Counted from the first letter of the stretch, positions 1 through 7,490 are shown. The stretch: DNA of 10,126 nucleotides from JBGUVL01 sp964370395 (GCA_964370395.1 CAYJIZ010000034.1:1-10126); one strand, 5' to 3'. The notes: generated by a model not told the origin, from the letters alone. Made by a program: numbers and translations.

Positions 1-310
1 TACTCAATGAATTAGGTGGAAGACCGAGGGATTCCGAGGACTGCATAACATCTTCCGCAGTACCGCCCGATTCCACCTGTATAATCGCAAGAAGTATGTT
101 GACATATTCTTCAACGCCATATTCTTTGGCATATTTTTCTACCATAGGCTTATGAGCCAGCACTTCTGCGGAAACATTCACACCTCCATAATGAATATTG
201 GAAATTCCGCTGTCCTGTTCATCTGAAAATAAAATGGCAACAAACAGAAGCAGTGAGAAGACCATCAAGAATAATCCAGAACCACCAATCACTAAAGTTT
301 TCAACTTCAT
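1..310 (-). CDS. orf14: Orf14 (CwlT-like) cell-wall hydrolase, N-terminal 103 codons; runs off the left edge
   Basis: This is the 5' part of the Tn916 orf14 family gene; the ATG is at 310-308 and no stop occurs before the window ends. Residues about 5-28 are a hydrophobic segment after a short basic start (MKLKTL), fitting a membrane anchor or signal. The visible domain begins near residue 55 and carries the Ile-Gln-Val-Glu-Ser-Gly-Gly motif, with Glu80 in the position of the catalytic glutamate of lysozyme/transglycosylase-like muramidases. In the family (ICEBs1 CwlT, Tn916 Orf14) this domain is followed by an NlpC/P60 peptidase, which would lie outside the window. The product is expected to act outside the membrane, locally opening peptidoglycan for the mating channel. 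The start overlaps the orf15 stop as ATGA (307-310), and no good ribosome binding site is visible, so translational coupling is likely. No group II intron (as known in Tn5397 orf14) interrupts the visible part. Confidence 0.93.
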   Translation of the reverse strand, partial: MKLKTLVIGGSGLFLMVFSLLLFVAILFSDEQDSGISNIHYGGVNVSAEVLAHKPMVEKYAKEYGVEEYVNILLAIIQVESGGTAEDVMQSSESLGLPPNSLS

Positions 311-2484
311 GGTTTCTTACCGACTTTCTTAATGGTGGCGGTTTTGATTGGTGGTCTACTTCTTGTATTTTGTAGTGGTACTCTTTGAACAGTAGACGGA
401 CGTTCTTTTGTGATTGGACGTTGTGAAGTTCTATCTGCTGTAGTGGTTGAAGTTGCTGGCTTTTGAACGGTTTTTTCTTGAACGGTATTGCCTTGGCGTT
501 CCACTTTTGGACTTGAAAAATCGGACTTAACTGCTGGACGCTCTTGTTTGGCTTGTTGAGATTCCTTATATGAAGTCTGAATATTAGACTGTTTTGAGGT
601 CTGTTCATCATGATATTGTTCTTGTCTTGTAGTCGGTCTTTCATGAACAGAAGAAGCAGGCTGTTTTTTCTGTTTGACCTGTTCCATTTCAGAGCGACGC
701 TTCGCAATGGTTTTTCGCCTTTGTTCCTGCTGTTCCTTGCGTCCACTGGCTCTGTCCGCTTTGGTTTGAGAAATACTACTGGTTAAATCACGGACATTCT
801 CTTTTACTTTGGATTTTCCTTGATATACTGCATATCTTGCATTGGTCGGCAAATCTTTAACCTGTTCTTTCAAACCACTAGCAGTGTCTACCATTCTGTC
901 TTTGGTATCAGCTACTGTACCGATGGTTTGACCGATACGTTTTCCAAGTGTTGATTTTTCCTTTCCGTCTGGTCGGGAGTGATCTGCTTGTGTCCTTGCA
1001 GAACTCCCCGAACCCGACTGTCCTTTTTTACCTGTAACAATGGCAGACCCAGCCCCTAGAGTAGTCATGGAACGTCCAAGTTTCCGCTGTAGACGGTGCA
1101 TGTGAGCGTGCATAAGCATACGAGGTTTTCTCATCACACGACTTCCCACACTTTGAGAATCGTTACTCTGTAGAGAAAACATACTCATTAAATCGCCCAG
1201 CTTGAAGTAGATTCCTGCAAAGGTCACAATCTGTAGAAAAGCAATCAAAAAGAACGGATAACCAGCCGATAAGGTATAGAGCATGGTTGAAATACTAAAT
1301 GCTGTCGTAATAATCAATGTGATTCCAGCTCGTGTCAAAATGGTATTAAAGAGCTTTGTTATGGCTCGTTTTGACATACCATCAAATGATGGAATCATGC
1401 TTAAAATAAAGCTCACAGGCAGAAACATAGCATAGATGATAAAAAGTACCTGCGAGAAAATCATGATTCCTGTTAATAGGAATACAAATATGGAAATCCC
1501 AATATTGAAGACAAATAGGAAGAAGACTGTACCTAAACGGTTAATGGTCTTTGTAATGGTTAGATTGGTATTGCTTCTGTCTTCAATTTCTTCCGCAACA
1601 ATTTTTTCTCTGTCTTCGCCATTGTTGGAATCTGGGCTGGTGGAGAGCAGGCTTTCCACACGGTCAATACCGATACTTTCAATGTCTGAACTGTTGTATT
1701 GAAGCAGTAGCCACGGTTGCTGAACCTGTATGGAAAACAGGCTATCTCTGATTAAGTCCACGCTGTCCTTGCCTTGACTATCGGAATGGGGCATGACAAT
1801 CTTCGTGCCAAGTGATAAACTGGCATTACTGATGTCTGATGAAAAGTCATTGATTTTTTTAATGTAGTCGGGAGCGTAGGCAATAAAGGAAGCCGATAGG
1901 ATAAACACCAGCACAAAATTCATAATGGCATGAATTGCCTTTGTGGTTTCTCTCTTTATCAGTCCCGTATAGGCAACATAAACCCCAAGAACCAAAATCA
2001 AGAGTAAGAGGAATCCAACATAGAAACCCTCTGTTGAAAATCCGTTTGCACTCACACCAGCTAAGGTCTGCATATTCTTACCAATGGAATCTGCTGTAGC
2101 GGAAATGAAGTCTAAGGAATAGGCTTCCTGTACTAAGTAACCTGTCGCATTGGAAACATACAAACTGATTGTCCAAATAAAATTGGTAATGGCATATAGT
2201 CCATACATGACCTGTTTTCCAATCCCGTCCGACCAGTTCCACGGAAGCCAGCCCCAGCTATTATCCACATAAAAATCCAGTTGATAGTTTTCAAGTGGGT
2301 ATCGGCTGTATTCATTTGCCACATTGACCGTATCATCTACCAAGCCCGCAGCTTGAACCACCGTTCCCAGCATGGCTAAAAGAAAAATGGCAATCACAAG
2401 TGTGAAAGCCACTGTCATTGCCACTTTACCTAGACGTTTCAGCGTCCAGTTTGATTTTATTCTGTTTACTATTGATGGTTTCAC
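307..2484 (-). CDS. orf15: Orf15, VirB6/TrbL-like polytopic channel protein with long basic C-terminal tail
   Basis: The 725-residue product matches Tn916 Orf15 (ICEBs1 ConG type), the multi-spanning inner channel component of the Gram-positive type IV secretion machinery. Residues 21-46 form a hydrophobic segment ending in VQAAG, possibly a cleaved signal. More membrane segments lie near 95-110, 153-176, 184-205, 318-345, 346-366, 385-403 and 408-428. Residues about 210-310 form a large soluble loop, probably extracellular. From about 450 the protein becomes a hydrophilic, Lys/Arg/Gln/Ser/Thr-rich low-complexity tail of some 275 residues, starting with a Met/His/Arg-rich patch; this is probably cytoplasmic. 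The start is GTG at 2484-2482, two bases after the orf16 stop, with AGAGGTG seven bases upstream. An upstream in-frame stop at 2520-2518 leaves no earlier ATG. The stop overlaps the orf14 start. The family assignment is firm; the topology is read by eye. Confidence 0.93.
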   Translation of the reverse strand: MKPSIVNRIKSNWTLKRLGKVAMTVAFTLVIAIFLLAMLGTVVQAAGLVDDTVNVANEYSRYPLENYQLDFYVDNSWGWLPWNWSDGIGKQVMYGLYAITNFIWTISLYVSNATGYLVQEAYSLDFISATADSIGKNMQTLAGVSANGFSTEGFYVGFLLLLILVLGVYVAYTGLIKRETTKAIHAIMNFVLVFILSASFIAYAPDYIKKINDFSSDISNASLSLGTKIVMPHSDSQGKDSVDLIRDSLFSIQVQQPWLLLQYNSSDIESIGIDRVESLLSTSPDSNNGEDREKIVAEEIEDRSNTNLTITKTINRLGTVFFLFVFNIGISIFVFLLTGIMIFSQVLFIIYAMFLPVSFILSMIPSFDGMSKRAITKLFNTILTRAGITLIITTAFSISTMLYTLSAGYPFFLIAFLQIVTFAGIYFKLGDLMSMFSLQSNDSQSVGSRVMRKPRMLMHAHMHRLQRKLGRSMTTLGAGSAIVTGKKGQSGSGSSARTQADHSRPDGKEKSTLGKRIGQTIGTVADTKDRMVDTASGLKEQVKDLPTNARYAVYQGKSKVKENVRDLTSSISQTKADRASGRKEQQEQRRKTIAKRRSEMEQVKQKKQPASSVHERPTTRQEQYHDEQTSKQSNIQTSYKESQQAKQERPAVKSDFSSPKVERQGNTVQEKTVQKPATSTTTADRTSQRPITKERPSTVQRVPLQNTRSRPPIKTATIKKVGKKP

Positions 2485-2486
2485 AT

Positions 2487-4934
2487 TTACACCTCTTTTC
2501 GCACAGGTGGTCTGGTATCAAAGGCATGGAGCAGTTCTTCAAATACAGGGTGGAACTGTATCACACCGACACGACCATATAAATCACTGATAAGGCATTG
2601 CCCGTTTTCCAAATCACGCAATCGCTTCTGATTGTTTTCGTCCTCTGGGTCTACACCAAAAAAGGCTAAGGTCTTTTTAATCTCGTTAAGGTCAGTGGAA
2701 CGAAATGCAAATTTTAAGCCGAGGTTATTTTTCAGTTTTTCATCTAAGAGGTCGTCTGTATTTTGGGTCACGAAATATACCCCAGCGTTCATAGCACGAC
2801 CAGCCCGAACCAGCTTCATAGATAGTGTTTTTCCTTGTGCTACCTGTAAAAAGCTCCATGCTTCGTCTAAATCTACAATCTTGAAAATGCTTCGGTCTGT
2901 ATGGATAAAGTCTAAAGCAAAGGTACTAATGACAATCAGCATAGCAACGGATAAAAGCTCCATAGTGGTATATTCCTCAAAGGAAGTTTCCTTGTCGGGA
3001 AGTACCAAGTCCGCAACCTGTATAATGTTCAGTTGTTTTTCTAAGCTGATAGACTGCTCCACATAACCATTACTGAATAATAAATGTGCAAAGTCATAGT
3101 CTGTAAAACTTTCGATATGGTCGGCTATACTGGTACTTAGTGGCGTATTCTCAACCCGTAATTCCTCAATCACTTTCATCAACCCTCGTACTTCACTATT
3201 GGTTACTGCACGAATGGCTTTTCTAAGGATTGGGAAGCGTTCCCCATCACGAGAGGAAATCCCCGTAAGGAATGTCAGAATATCAATAGCCAGTGATTCA
3301 GAATCTTTGGGATTTTTCATAATCACATAAGGGTCAAGTAAGCCTTTGTTTTTCTCATCAGAAGTCAGAGTGACGATATTGATTTCATGGGAAATCTCTG
3401 GCAAGGTTTCTTTCCATCTGCCACGTTCTGCTTTTGGGTCTACAATCACTGCTTGTGCCCCATAAAGCACCGCATAATAGACGATAAGGTTATTCGCAAA
3501 GGATTTACCACCACCCAGCGAACCAACAAAAGCCGACGCTAACGCATTGGTTACTGAACCCTTAACCCCTTGACTGGCAAGAGCAGGTTTCAGATAGACA
3601 TTGCGTCCAGTATCTAAGCTGTAGCCAACATAAATCCCCTCATTTTCCCCCAGCATTTGAGTAGCACCAAAACCTAAACCAGCGAGGAAATCAGAGGTCA
3701 CGTATTGAATATAATCATTCATATAACGCTTGCTGGCAGGTAAAAATTCTTCATGTAAGCCGAGCATATCCCCAAATGGTCGTACCAGTTTTACGCTTAA
3801 ATCGTCATAAAAATCTTTCACTTCATTACAACGACGTTTGAGTTCGTCAAGATCATTTGCTGATACCCTTACCACATAAGACAGCTTGTACATAGATTCC
3901 TTGCTTTGGTCTAAATTGGTTTCCAGCTCATTCACACTTTCCAGAGCTTCCGCCACATTGGAGCTGGTTTCATTATCACTTTGCCAAGCGTGGTTATCCA
4001 AGTCTTTCAGTTCTTTCTTTTTATTGCGGACAGTAGATAGGGCTTTACGATTCGCTACAATTTCCACATTCATTGACGTATCAATCGGGAATGTAAATTG
4101 CTGTTGCTGGTAGTAGAAGATTTCAGAGGACGGGAAGTCCAGTTCTCCGACAATGCTGTTAATGGTAAAGTAAGCTACATAGACGGTTTCATCTTCCTGC
4201 TGGATTTTCAAATATCGCTGTTTTTCTTCCACCAAACAGCGAGTAGGCTTAATCAAGTCATAGTATTTAATCAGCGTTTCATTATCCAGCTTTTTCTTTG
4301 ATAGATGGTACTCATACTCTTCATAGGCAGTGCCTGTCTGTCCGTAAAGGTGTTCAATCAGATAGCCGAAGTCGTCCTTATCTAACCTGCGGATTTTGAA
4401 ACGACGAGAGATTTTATTTTCTAAGAGCTTTTCCATCTTCTGAAAACGCAGGATTTCATCATTACTCATACTAACAAAATCGCCCATCAGCTTATGGTTC
4501 ACATCATAGACAAAATCAGACAAAGCATTTTTTGCTTCAACGGTAAGACTTTTCATAGAAAACTCCTGATCGTTGAGAAGCAACTTAAAGCCGATAAAGA
4601 AACGGTAGTTCACTTGATTTTCGCCAATCATGGATATTAAAGCGTCTGTCTGTTGGTCGATTTTGTCATAGGCAACCGCTTTGAGCTTGCCAGTGACTTC
4701 ATTTTTGGAACGCTCTTGTGCAGAACGTATGCTGGATTCTGTACTGATTTGTAAAGCATGAATTTTGCCATCACGATTTTGTGCGATAAGCTGTCTGAAA
4801 GAATCATGCACTTGTATTTTCTGTTCTGGACTTAGAAATGAGTAATTGTAAGGAACAAGCTCATAGTAAGCATAACATTCCCCGTCTTTATTCCAGACGA
4901 GATTGTTTTCAATGTATTTAATTGGATATGCCAT
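2487..4934 (-). CDS. orf16: Orf16, VirB4/ConE-family conjugation ATPase
   Basis: The 815-residue product is the VirB4-type ATPase (Tn916 Orf16, ICEBs1 ConE) that powers assembly or substrate movement in the mating channel at the inner face of the membrane. The N-terminal half (about 1-400) is the VirB4 N-terminal domain. The C-terminal half is the RecA-like ATPase, with Walker A GSLGGGKS at 471-478 and Walker B in IFKIVDLDEAW at 683-693 (acidic pair Asp690-Glu691). FVTQN at 721-725 fits the following Gln-containing motif. The start at 4934 is chosen because TTAGGAG stands eight bases before this ATG and the family begins MAYPIKYIENN. An in-frame ATG at 4985 would add 17 residues and deepen the overlap with orf17 to 68 bases. 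As called, the 5' end overlaps orf17 by 17 bases. The stop is two bases before the orf15 start. Full length and intact. Confidence 0.95.
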   Translation of the reverse strand: MAYPIKYIENNLVWNKDGECYAYYELVPYNYSFLSPEQKIQVHDSFRQLIAQNRDGKIHALQISTESSIRSAQERSKNEVTGKLKAVAYDKIDQQTDALISMIGENQVNYRFFIGFKLLLNDQEFSMKSLTVEAKNALSDFVYDVNHKLMGDFVSMSNDEILRFQKMEKLLENKISRRFKIRRLDKDDFGYLIEHLYGQTGTAYEEYEYHLSKKKLDNETLIKYYDLIKPTRCLVEEKQRYLKIQQEDETVYVAYFTINSIVGELDFPSSEIFYYQQQQFTFPIDTSMNVEIVANRKALSTVRNKKKELKDLDNHAWQSDNETSSNVAEALESVNELETNLDQSKESMYKLSYVVRVSANDLDELKRRCNEVKDFYDDLSVKLVRPFGDMLGLHEEFLPASKRYMNDYIQYVTSDFLAGLGFGATQMLGENEGIYVGYSLDTGRNVYLKPALASQGVKGSVTNALASAFVGSLGGGKSFANNLIVYYAVLYGAQAVIVDPKAERGRWKETLPEISHEINIVTLTSDEKNKGLLDPYVIMKNPKDSESLAIDILTFLTGISSRDGERFPILRKAIRAVTNSEVRGLMKVIEELRVENTPLSTSIADHIESFTDYDFAHLLFSNGYVEQSISLEKQLNIIQVADLVLPDKETSFEEYTTMELLSVAMLIVISTFALDFIHTDRSIFKIVDLDEAWSFLQVAQGKTLSMKLVRAGRAMNAGVYFVTQNTDDLLDEKLKNNLGLKFAFRSTDLNEIKKTLAFFGVDPEDENNQKRLRDLENGQCLISDLYGRVGVIQFHPVFEELLHAFDTRPPVRKEV

Positions 4935-5310
4935 AAAATTCACTCCTAACTGCTGTAATGGCTTCTTGTGGCTGGTTTCTGCCAAGCGTTACTTTTTTTC
5001 CTGCATAGGTCAGCTTTGGTCGCAGTGCATAAGCAATGACAGACTTCAAAAATCCATAAGGCTTTTTACCATCAAAAGTTTTTGTAGACATAAACCATGT
5101 GAAAGCCACAGGAATCCCAAAGTATTTGAGAAATGCTCCCTCTATCATGGAAAGAGGGGGCAAGTTGCCAAGTATCATCACTGCAAAGAGTGACACGACA
5201 AACCATGTCATTTGCGTAAAGGTTATGGGAAACGGAAGTCTAAAATCATTGATAGAATACAGTACCTTTTCCACAGACCAGATACTGGTATAGCTTCGTA
5301 TTTTCTTCAT
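4918..5310 (-). CDS. orf17: Orf17, TcpE-family (ConD-like) conjugal transfer membrane protein
   Basis: The 130-residue product corresponds to Tn916 Orf17, a TcpE-family membrane component of the Gram-positive conjugation apparatus. After a short basic N-terminus (MKKIRSYTSIWSVEK) there are two hydrophobic stretches, about residues 27-48 and 57-74, separated by a short proline-containing turn. A basic cytoplasmic C-terminal region follows. TcpE/ConD proteins are thought to help anchor the VirB4 ATPase and channel at the membrane; that role is from the family. The start at 5310 is preferred because AAAGGA lies eight bases upstream. The same frame is open back to an ATG at 5424, which would give 168 residues (the form used in some annotations) and overlap ardA by 26 bases, but that ATG has only a poor, distant GGA. 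The extra 38 codons pass through two terminator-like hairpins, described separately. The 3' end overlaps orf16 by 17 bases. Confidence 0.88.
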   Translation of the reverse strand: MKKIRSYTSIWSVEKVLYSINDFRLPFPITFTQMTWFVVSLFAVMILGNLPPLSMIEGAFLKYFGIPVAFTWFMSTKTFDGKKPYGFLKSVIAYALRPKLTYAGKKVTLGRNQPQEAITAVRSEFYGISN

Positions 5311-5335
5311 GTAATCAATCCTTTCATAAAAAATA

Positions 5336-5358
5336 GGGGTAGCTGATTGAGCCACCCC
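5336..5358 (-). terminator. Second hairpin of the ardA-orf17 junction: intrinsic terminator-like, U-rich tail
   Basis: On the minus strand GGGGTGGCT and AGCTACCCC form a nine-pair GC-rich stem (one G.T wobble) with the loop CAATC, immediately followed by TATTTTTTAT. This is the form of a rho-independent terminator. It sits only about 15 bases before the orf17 ribosome binding site and inside the longer orf17 reading frame. It could stop transcripts arriving from ardA, or act as an attenuator. Confidence 0.75.
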
Positions 5359-5368
5359 GTAAAATAGA

Positions 5369-5400
5369 AAATCTGCCAGTAGTAATGTACCGACAGATTT
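5369..5400 (-). terminator. First hairpin of the ardA-orf17 junction: 13-pair stem beginning in the ardA stop codon
   Basis: On the minus strand AAATCTGTCGGTA pairs with TACTGGCAGATTT around the loop CATTAC, giving 13 continuous pairs including two G.T wobbles. It is followed by TTCTATTTTA, a moderately U-rich tail. The stem begins within the ardA stop codon, so a ribosome finishing ardA would cover part of it. With the hairpin at 5336-5358 it makes a tandem structure; it may be a weak terminator or the upper part of an attenuator. Confidence 0.6.
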
Positions 5401-5896
5401 AATAGACGATTTCAAAAATCCCATGATTGGTTGAGATAAACGTTCCTGAAAGGTCTAAATCCCGACCATAGGCTTGATAATCAATATAGTTTTGAAGACT
5501 AGCTGGTACTTCGCCTAAAGCACCCGTTTCTTCAATGTAGTAGCGTGCCACGTCATACATATCATCACAATCGGAATGAATGATAATATCCTCTTGATGT
5601 TCGCTTAGTTCTTCAATGCTTGAAAAATGAGTGAGCAGAGCAGATAGCTCCGATTGTAATTCTTCGGGTAATTCCGATACCATTTCCCATAGTCGATTGA
5701 GTTCGCCAATGGAAGTGTATTCGTCAACCGTAAAGGGTAACTCGTAGTCATGAATGGCGTATTCCTCATATTCATCATTCAAGCCGATTTTCTCTTTGAC
5801 TTCCTCAAAGTCAATGGGAAAGGTAAACCACGCACCGACCAATTCGCCCTCATTGTATTTGCCTAAATTCGCAATATAGACTTGCATATCGTCCAT
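5399..5896 (-). CDS. ardA: Orf18, ArdA antirestriction protein
   Basis: The 165-residue product is ArdA of the Tn916 type. ArdA is a dimeric, elongated protein whose acidic surface mimics the shape and charge of B-form DNA; it occupies type I restriction-modification enzymes, so a newly arrived element escapes cleavage and modification. The sequence shows the expected very acidic composition (for example EGELVGAWFTFPIDFEEVKEK near the N-terminus, HSDCDDMYDVARYYIEE near 107-123) and few basic residues. Length equals that of the family. The start at 5896 has AAAGGA nine bases upstream; Met4 is a possible alternative. Upstream is a strongly folded 116-base spacer and downstream are two tandem hairpins, so ardA looks like a separately controlled unit inside the transfer operon. 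Early expression in the recipient would fit its job; that timing is inference. Confidence 0.96.
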   Translation of the reverse strand: MDDMQVYIANLGKYNEGELVGAWFTFPIDFEEVKEKIGLNDEYEEYAIHDYELPFTVDEYTSIGELNRLWEMVSELPEELQSELSALLTHFSSIEELSEHQEDIIIHSDCDDMYDVARYYIEETGALGEVPASLQNYIDYQAYGRDLDLSGTFISTNHGIFEIVY

Positions 5897-6012
5897 ATAT
5901 TCACGTCCTTTCTTTGTAGAGATTCAAAAATCCCTACCGCACTTCGTTTGGTGTACCATTCCTTTGCGGAACATAAGAAAACCACTTATATTCCACAAAA
6001 GAACGGTTTTAT
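5897..6012 (-). promoter_or_regulatory. Structured ardA leader; candidate single-strand origin or ssDNA promoter
   Basis: This 116-base gap between orf19 and ardA is almost wholly foldable on the minus strand. TAGGGATT/AATCTCTA forms an eight-pair stem at 5917-5936. TGCGG/CCGCA closes a larger imperfect loop at 5937-5969 that contains TGGT/ACCA. GGAATATAAG/CTTATGTTCC forms a ten-pair stem at 5968-5994 with a seven-base loop. The last two share bases 5968-5969 and so compete or stack. A weak promoter-like pair, TTGTGG and TATGTT with 17 bases between, lies over the last stem. Runs of hairpins like this are typical of single-strand origins and ssDNA promoters of rolling-circle elements; the function here is inference. 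The AAAGGA ribosome site of ardA lies at the downstream end. Confidence 0.5.
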
Positions 6013-6234
6013 TTAAGCACCAATAATGCGATTGAATAGCTCTAGTAAAATGTCTTTTACTCCAGCAGCGTTGAAGACTAAGCCAACCGCAATAATCGCA
6101 ATAATTAAAAAGCCAATCAGTTTGCTAAACTCACGCTTGAAGCCAAGATACAAGCCAATCACAACGATTGCTAAAAGCACCAGTGATTGAGCGTTTGATA
6201 GAAACCAGTTATAAAGGTTTTGTCCAAAATTCAT
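6013..6234 (-). CDS. orf19: Orf19, small two-helix membrane protein of the conjugation apparatus (TcpD/ConC-like)
   Basis: The 73-residue product matches Tn916 Orf19. It has two predicted membrane helices, about residues 16-32 (AQSLVLLAIVVIGLYLG) and 38-55 (LIGFLIIAIIAVGLVF), joined by a short basic hairpin (KREFSK). A short amphipathic C-terminus ends in LFNRIIGA. Small bitopic or two-span proteins in this position occur throughout Gram-positive type IV secretion systems and are counted as channel components; its exact biochemical role is not visible in the sequence. The start at 6234 has a strong AGAGGAG ribosome site about nine bases upstream. It starts 42 bases after orf20 and is followed by the folded ardA leader. 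The assignment to the Tn916 orf19 slot is firm from order, size and sequence; the TcpD/ConC family label is less certain. Confidence 0.85.
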   Translation of the reverse strand: MNFGQNLYNWFLSNAQSLVLLAIVVIGLYLGFKREFSKLIGFLIIAIIAVGLVFNAAGVKDILLELFNRIIGA

Positions 6235-6276
6235 AAAAATGTTCTCCTCTCTATATTCAATGAATTTGTATTTGAG

Positions 6277-7482
6277 TTATTTTTTTGTTGTTATCACGTC
6301 CTGTTCTTTTACTGACTGTTGCTTCAAAATCTGCTTGTGTCGGTCTGTCAGTTTCGCATGGTCGAGAATGTCTTTTACAACCTGCGTCTGGTTGATTTCA
6401 TCAAGTTTAATCGCAACCTTTAAGGTCGGGGCAACTTGATGAGATAGCCAGTTCAGCGTCCTTTGGAAGGAGTAAGGCTCTGGTTTTGTGGTTAGTTTTA
6501 ATCGTTCACGATTGTTCCCAATAAACCAAGCCCATTCTTCATTCAGTTTCCAATCAGAACGAGGTTTGGAATCGTCTTTATCTACAAAACGGATATACCG
6601 ATTGATAATTTTAAAGGCGGTATGCTCTGGATTGTCATAGACGAGTAAATCACGGACTGCATAATAGGCACGCTCATTTTTCAATCGAATCTCAAAACGG
6701 TTTTTTACTTCTGCGTCTTCAATGGGAATATCATTTTTCTTGTACTGCTCGTAGTCCTTTTCATAGATACAGAAATAAACTTCACTTTGTAATGAACCGA
6801 TATAGAGGGTGTTTCCCATACATTCCTTTTCCTCTTTGCGTACCAGTTCGCCACTGCGATAGCTTTTAAAACTGCGGAAGACGGAGATACATTCTTCCTG
6901 TTGGCACTTTTCAGTGAGTACAGGGATATTTAAAATCCCTGTCTTATCGTTAATGGCAAGGTCAAGGCGTTTCATCACACCGCCAGCCACCAAAACGTCC
7001 ATAAAGAACTCATACCAGCTTCTTTGTTGTGCCAGAAGATAGCTTTCAAATTGTCTGCACCCACGACCTTTCAATTCCACCAGAACTCCTTTGTCCAGTT
7101 CATGGGAGCAAAGGACGAATATGTCGCCTAAAGCATAATGCTCTGAATAAGAATAGAAACCATAGTCCTCATGAAGAAAATAGGACAGTTTCAGTTGTAA
7201 GATGTTTTCGACCACCTGCTGTACGTCTGTTGTCGGAAAGCGAATTCTTACATAATCAAACAGCATTTCAAGGGGAGCGTCGGGATTGAAGCGTTCCAGA
7301 GCTTCCCAAAGGGACTGCTGTAAATCCTCTGATGGCTTGACTTTTCCTGTTTCAATATCGCTTAGATACTGCCTTGTAATACCAGTCGCAACAGCTAAAC
7401 GGTTTTGAGATAGTCCATAAGCCAAGCGTTTTTCTTTTAAATGCTGTAACCAAGTTTGTTCATTCAGTAAAAATCCCTCCAA
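6277..7482 (-). CDS. orf20: Orf20 (MobT), HTH plus Rep_trans-family relaxase
   Basis: The product of up to 401 residues is the Tn916 relaxase (MobT family; related to ICEBs1 NicK). It nicks oriT to begin transfer and rolling-circle replication of the excised circle. Residues about 11-63 form an XRE-type helix-turn-helix (GLSQNRLAVATGITRQYLSD at 23-42). The rest is the Rep_trans nuclease fold related to rolling-circle plasmid initiators: GRGCRQFESYL at 139-149, RLDLAIND at 172-179, GNTLYIGS at 223-230, Tyr240 in YEKD, and RFEIRLKNE at 262-270. The gene lies directly downstream of oriT. The start is odd: the frame opens with TTG at 7482, but the strong GGAGGGA (7480-7474) lies inside those first codons. 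That places CTG at 7467, Leu6, at normal distance. The nearest ATG (7463) is out of frame and stops after eight codons. I report the long form; the real protein may be five residues shorter. Confidence 0.94.
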   Translation of the reverse strand: MEGFLLNEQTWLQHLKEKRLAYGLSQNRLAVATGITRQYLSDIETGKVKPSEDLQQSLWEALERFNPDAPLEMLFDYVRIRFPTTDVQQVVENILQLKLSYFLHEDYGFYSYSEHYALGDIFVLCSHELDKGVLVELKGRGCRQFESYLLAQQRSWYEFFMDVLVAGGVMKRLDLAINDKTGILNIPVLTEKCQQEECISVFRSFKSYRSGELVRKEEKECMGNTLYIGSLQSEVYFCIYEKDYEQYKKNDIPIEDAEVKNRFEIRLKNERAYYAVRDLLVYDNPEHTAFKIINRYIRFVDKDDSKPRSDWKLNEEWAWFIGNNRERLKLTTKPEPYSFQRTLNWLSHQVAPTLKVAIKLDEINQTQVVKDILDHAKLTDRHKQILKQQSVKEQDVITTKK

Positions 7483-7490
7483 TCAAAAAG

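Noticed and set aside
219..746. Minus-strand 175-codon frame overlapping orf15
   Set aside because: It is a frame-shifted reading of the low-complexity orf15 tail and crosses the orf14 start; Lys/Gln-rich composition follows from the tail.
1436..1702. Plus-strand open frames (also 2372-2590, 2632-3066, 3886-4301, 4903-5293, 6239-6439, 7029-7289, 8097-8336, 8575-8865)
   Set aside because: All lie opposite well-supported minus-strand genes, lack ribosome binding sites, and show no recognisable domain; they are antisense shadows.
2133..2336. Minus-strand 67-codon frame inside orf15
   Set aside because: Out-of-frame shadow of the orf15 N-terminal region.
4935..4985. Longer orf16 start at 4985
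   Set aside because: It would extend the overlap with orf17 to 68 bases, and it has no ribosome site as good as TTAGGAG before the 4934 ATG.
6277..7482. Orf20 as a plain XRE-type repressor
   Set aside because: The HTH covers only about the first 63 residues; the rest has Rep_trans relaxase motifs and the gene adjoins oriT.
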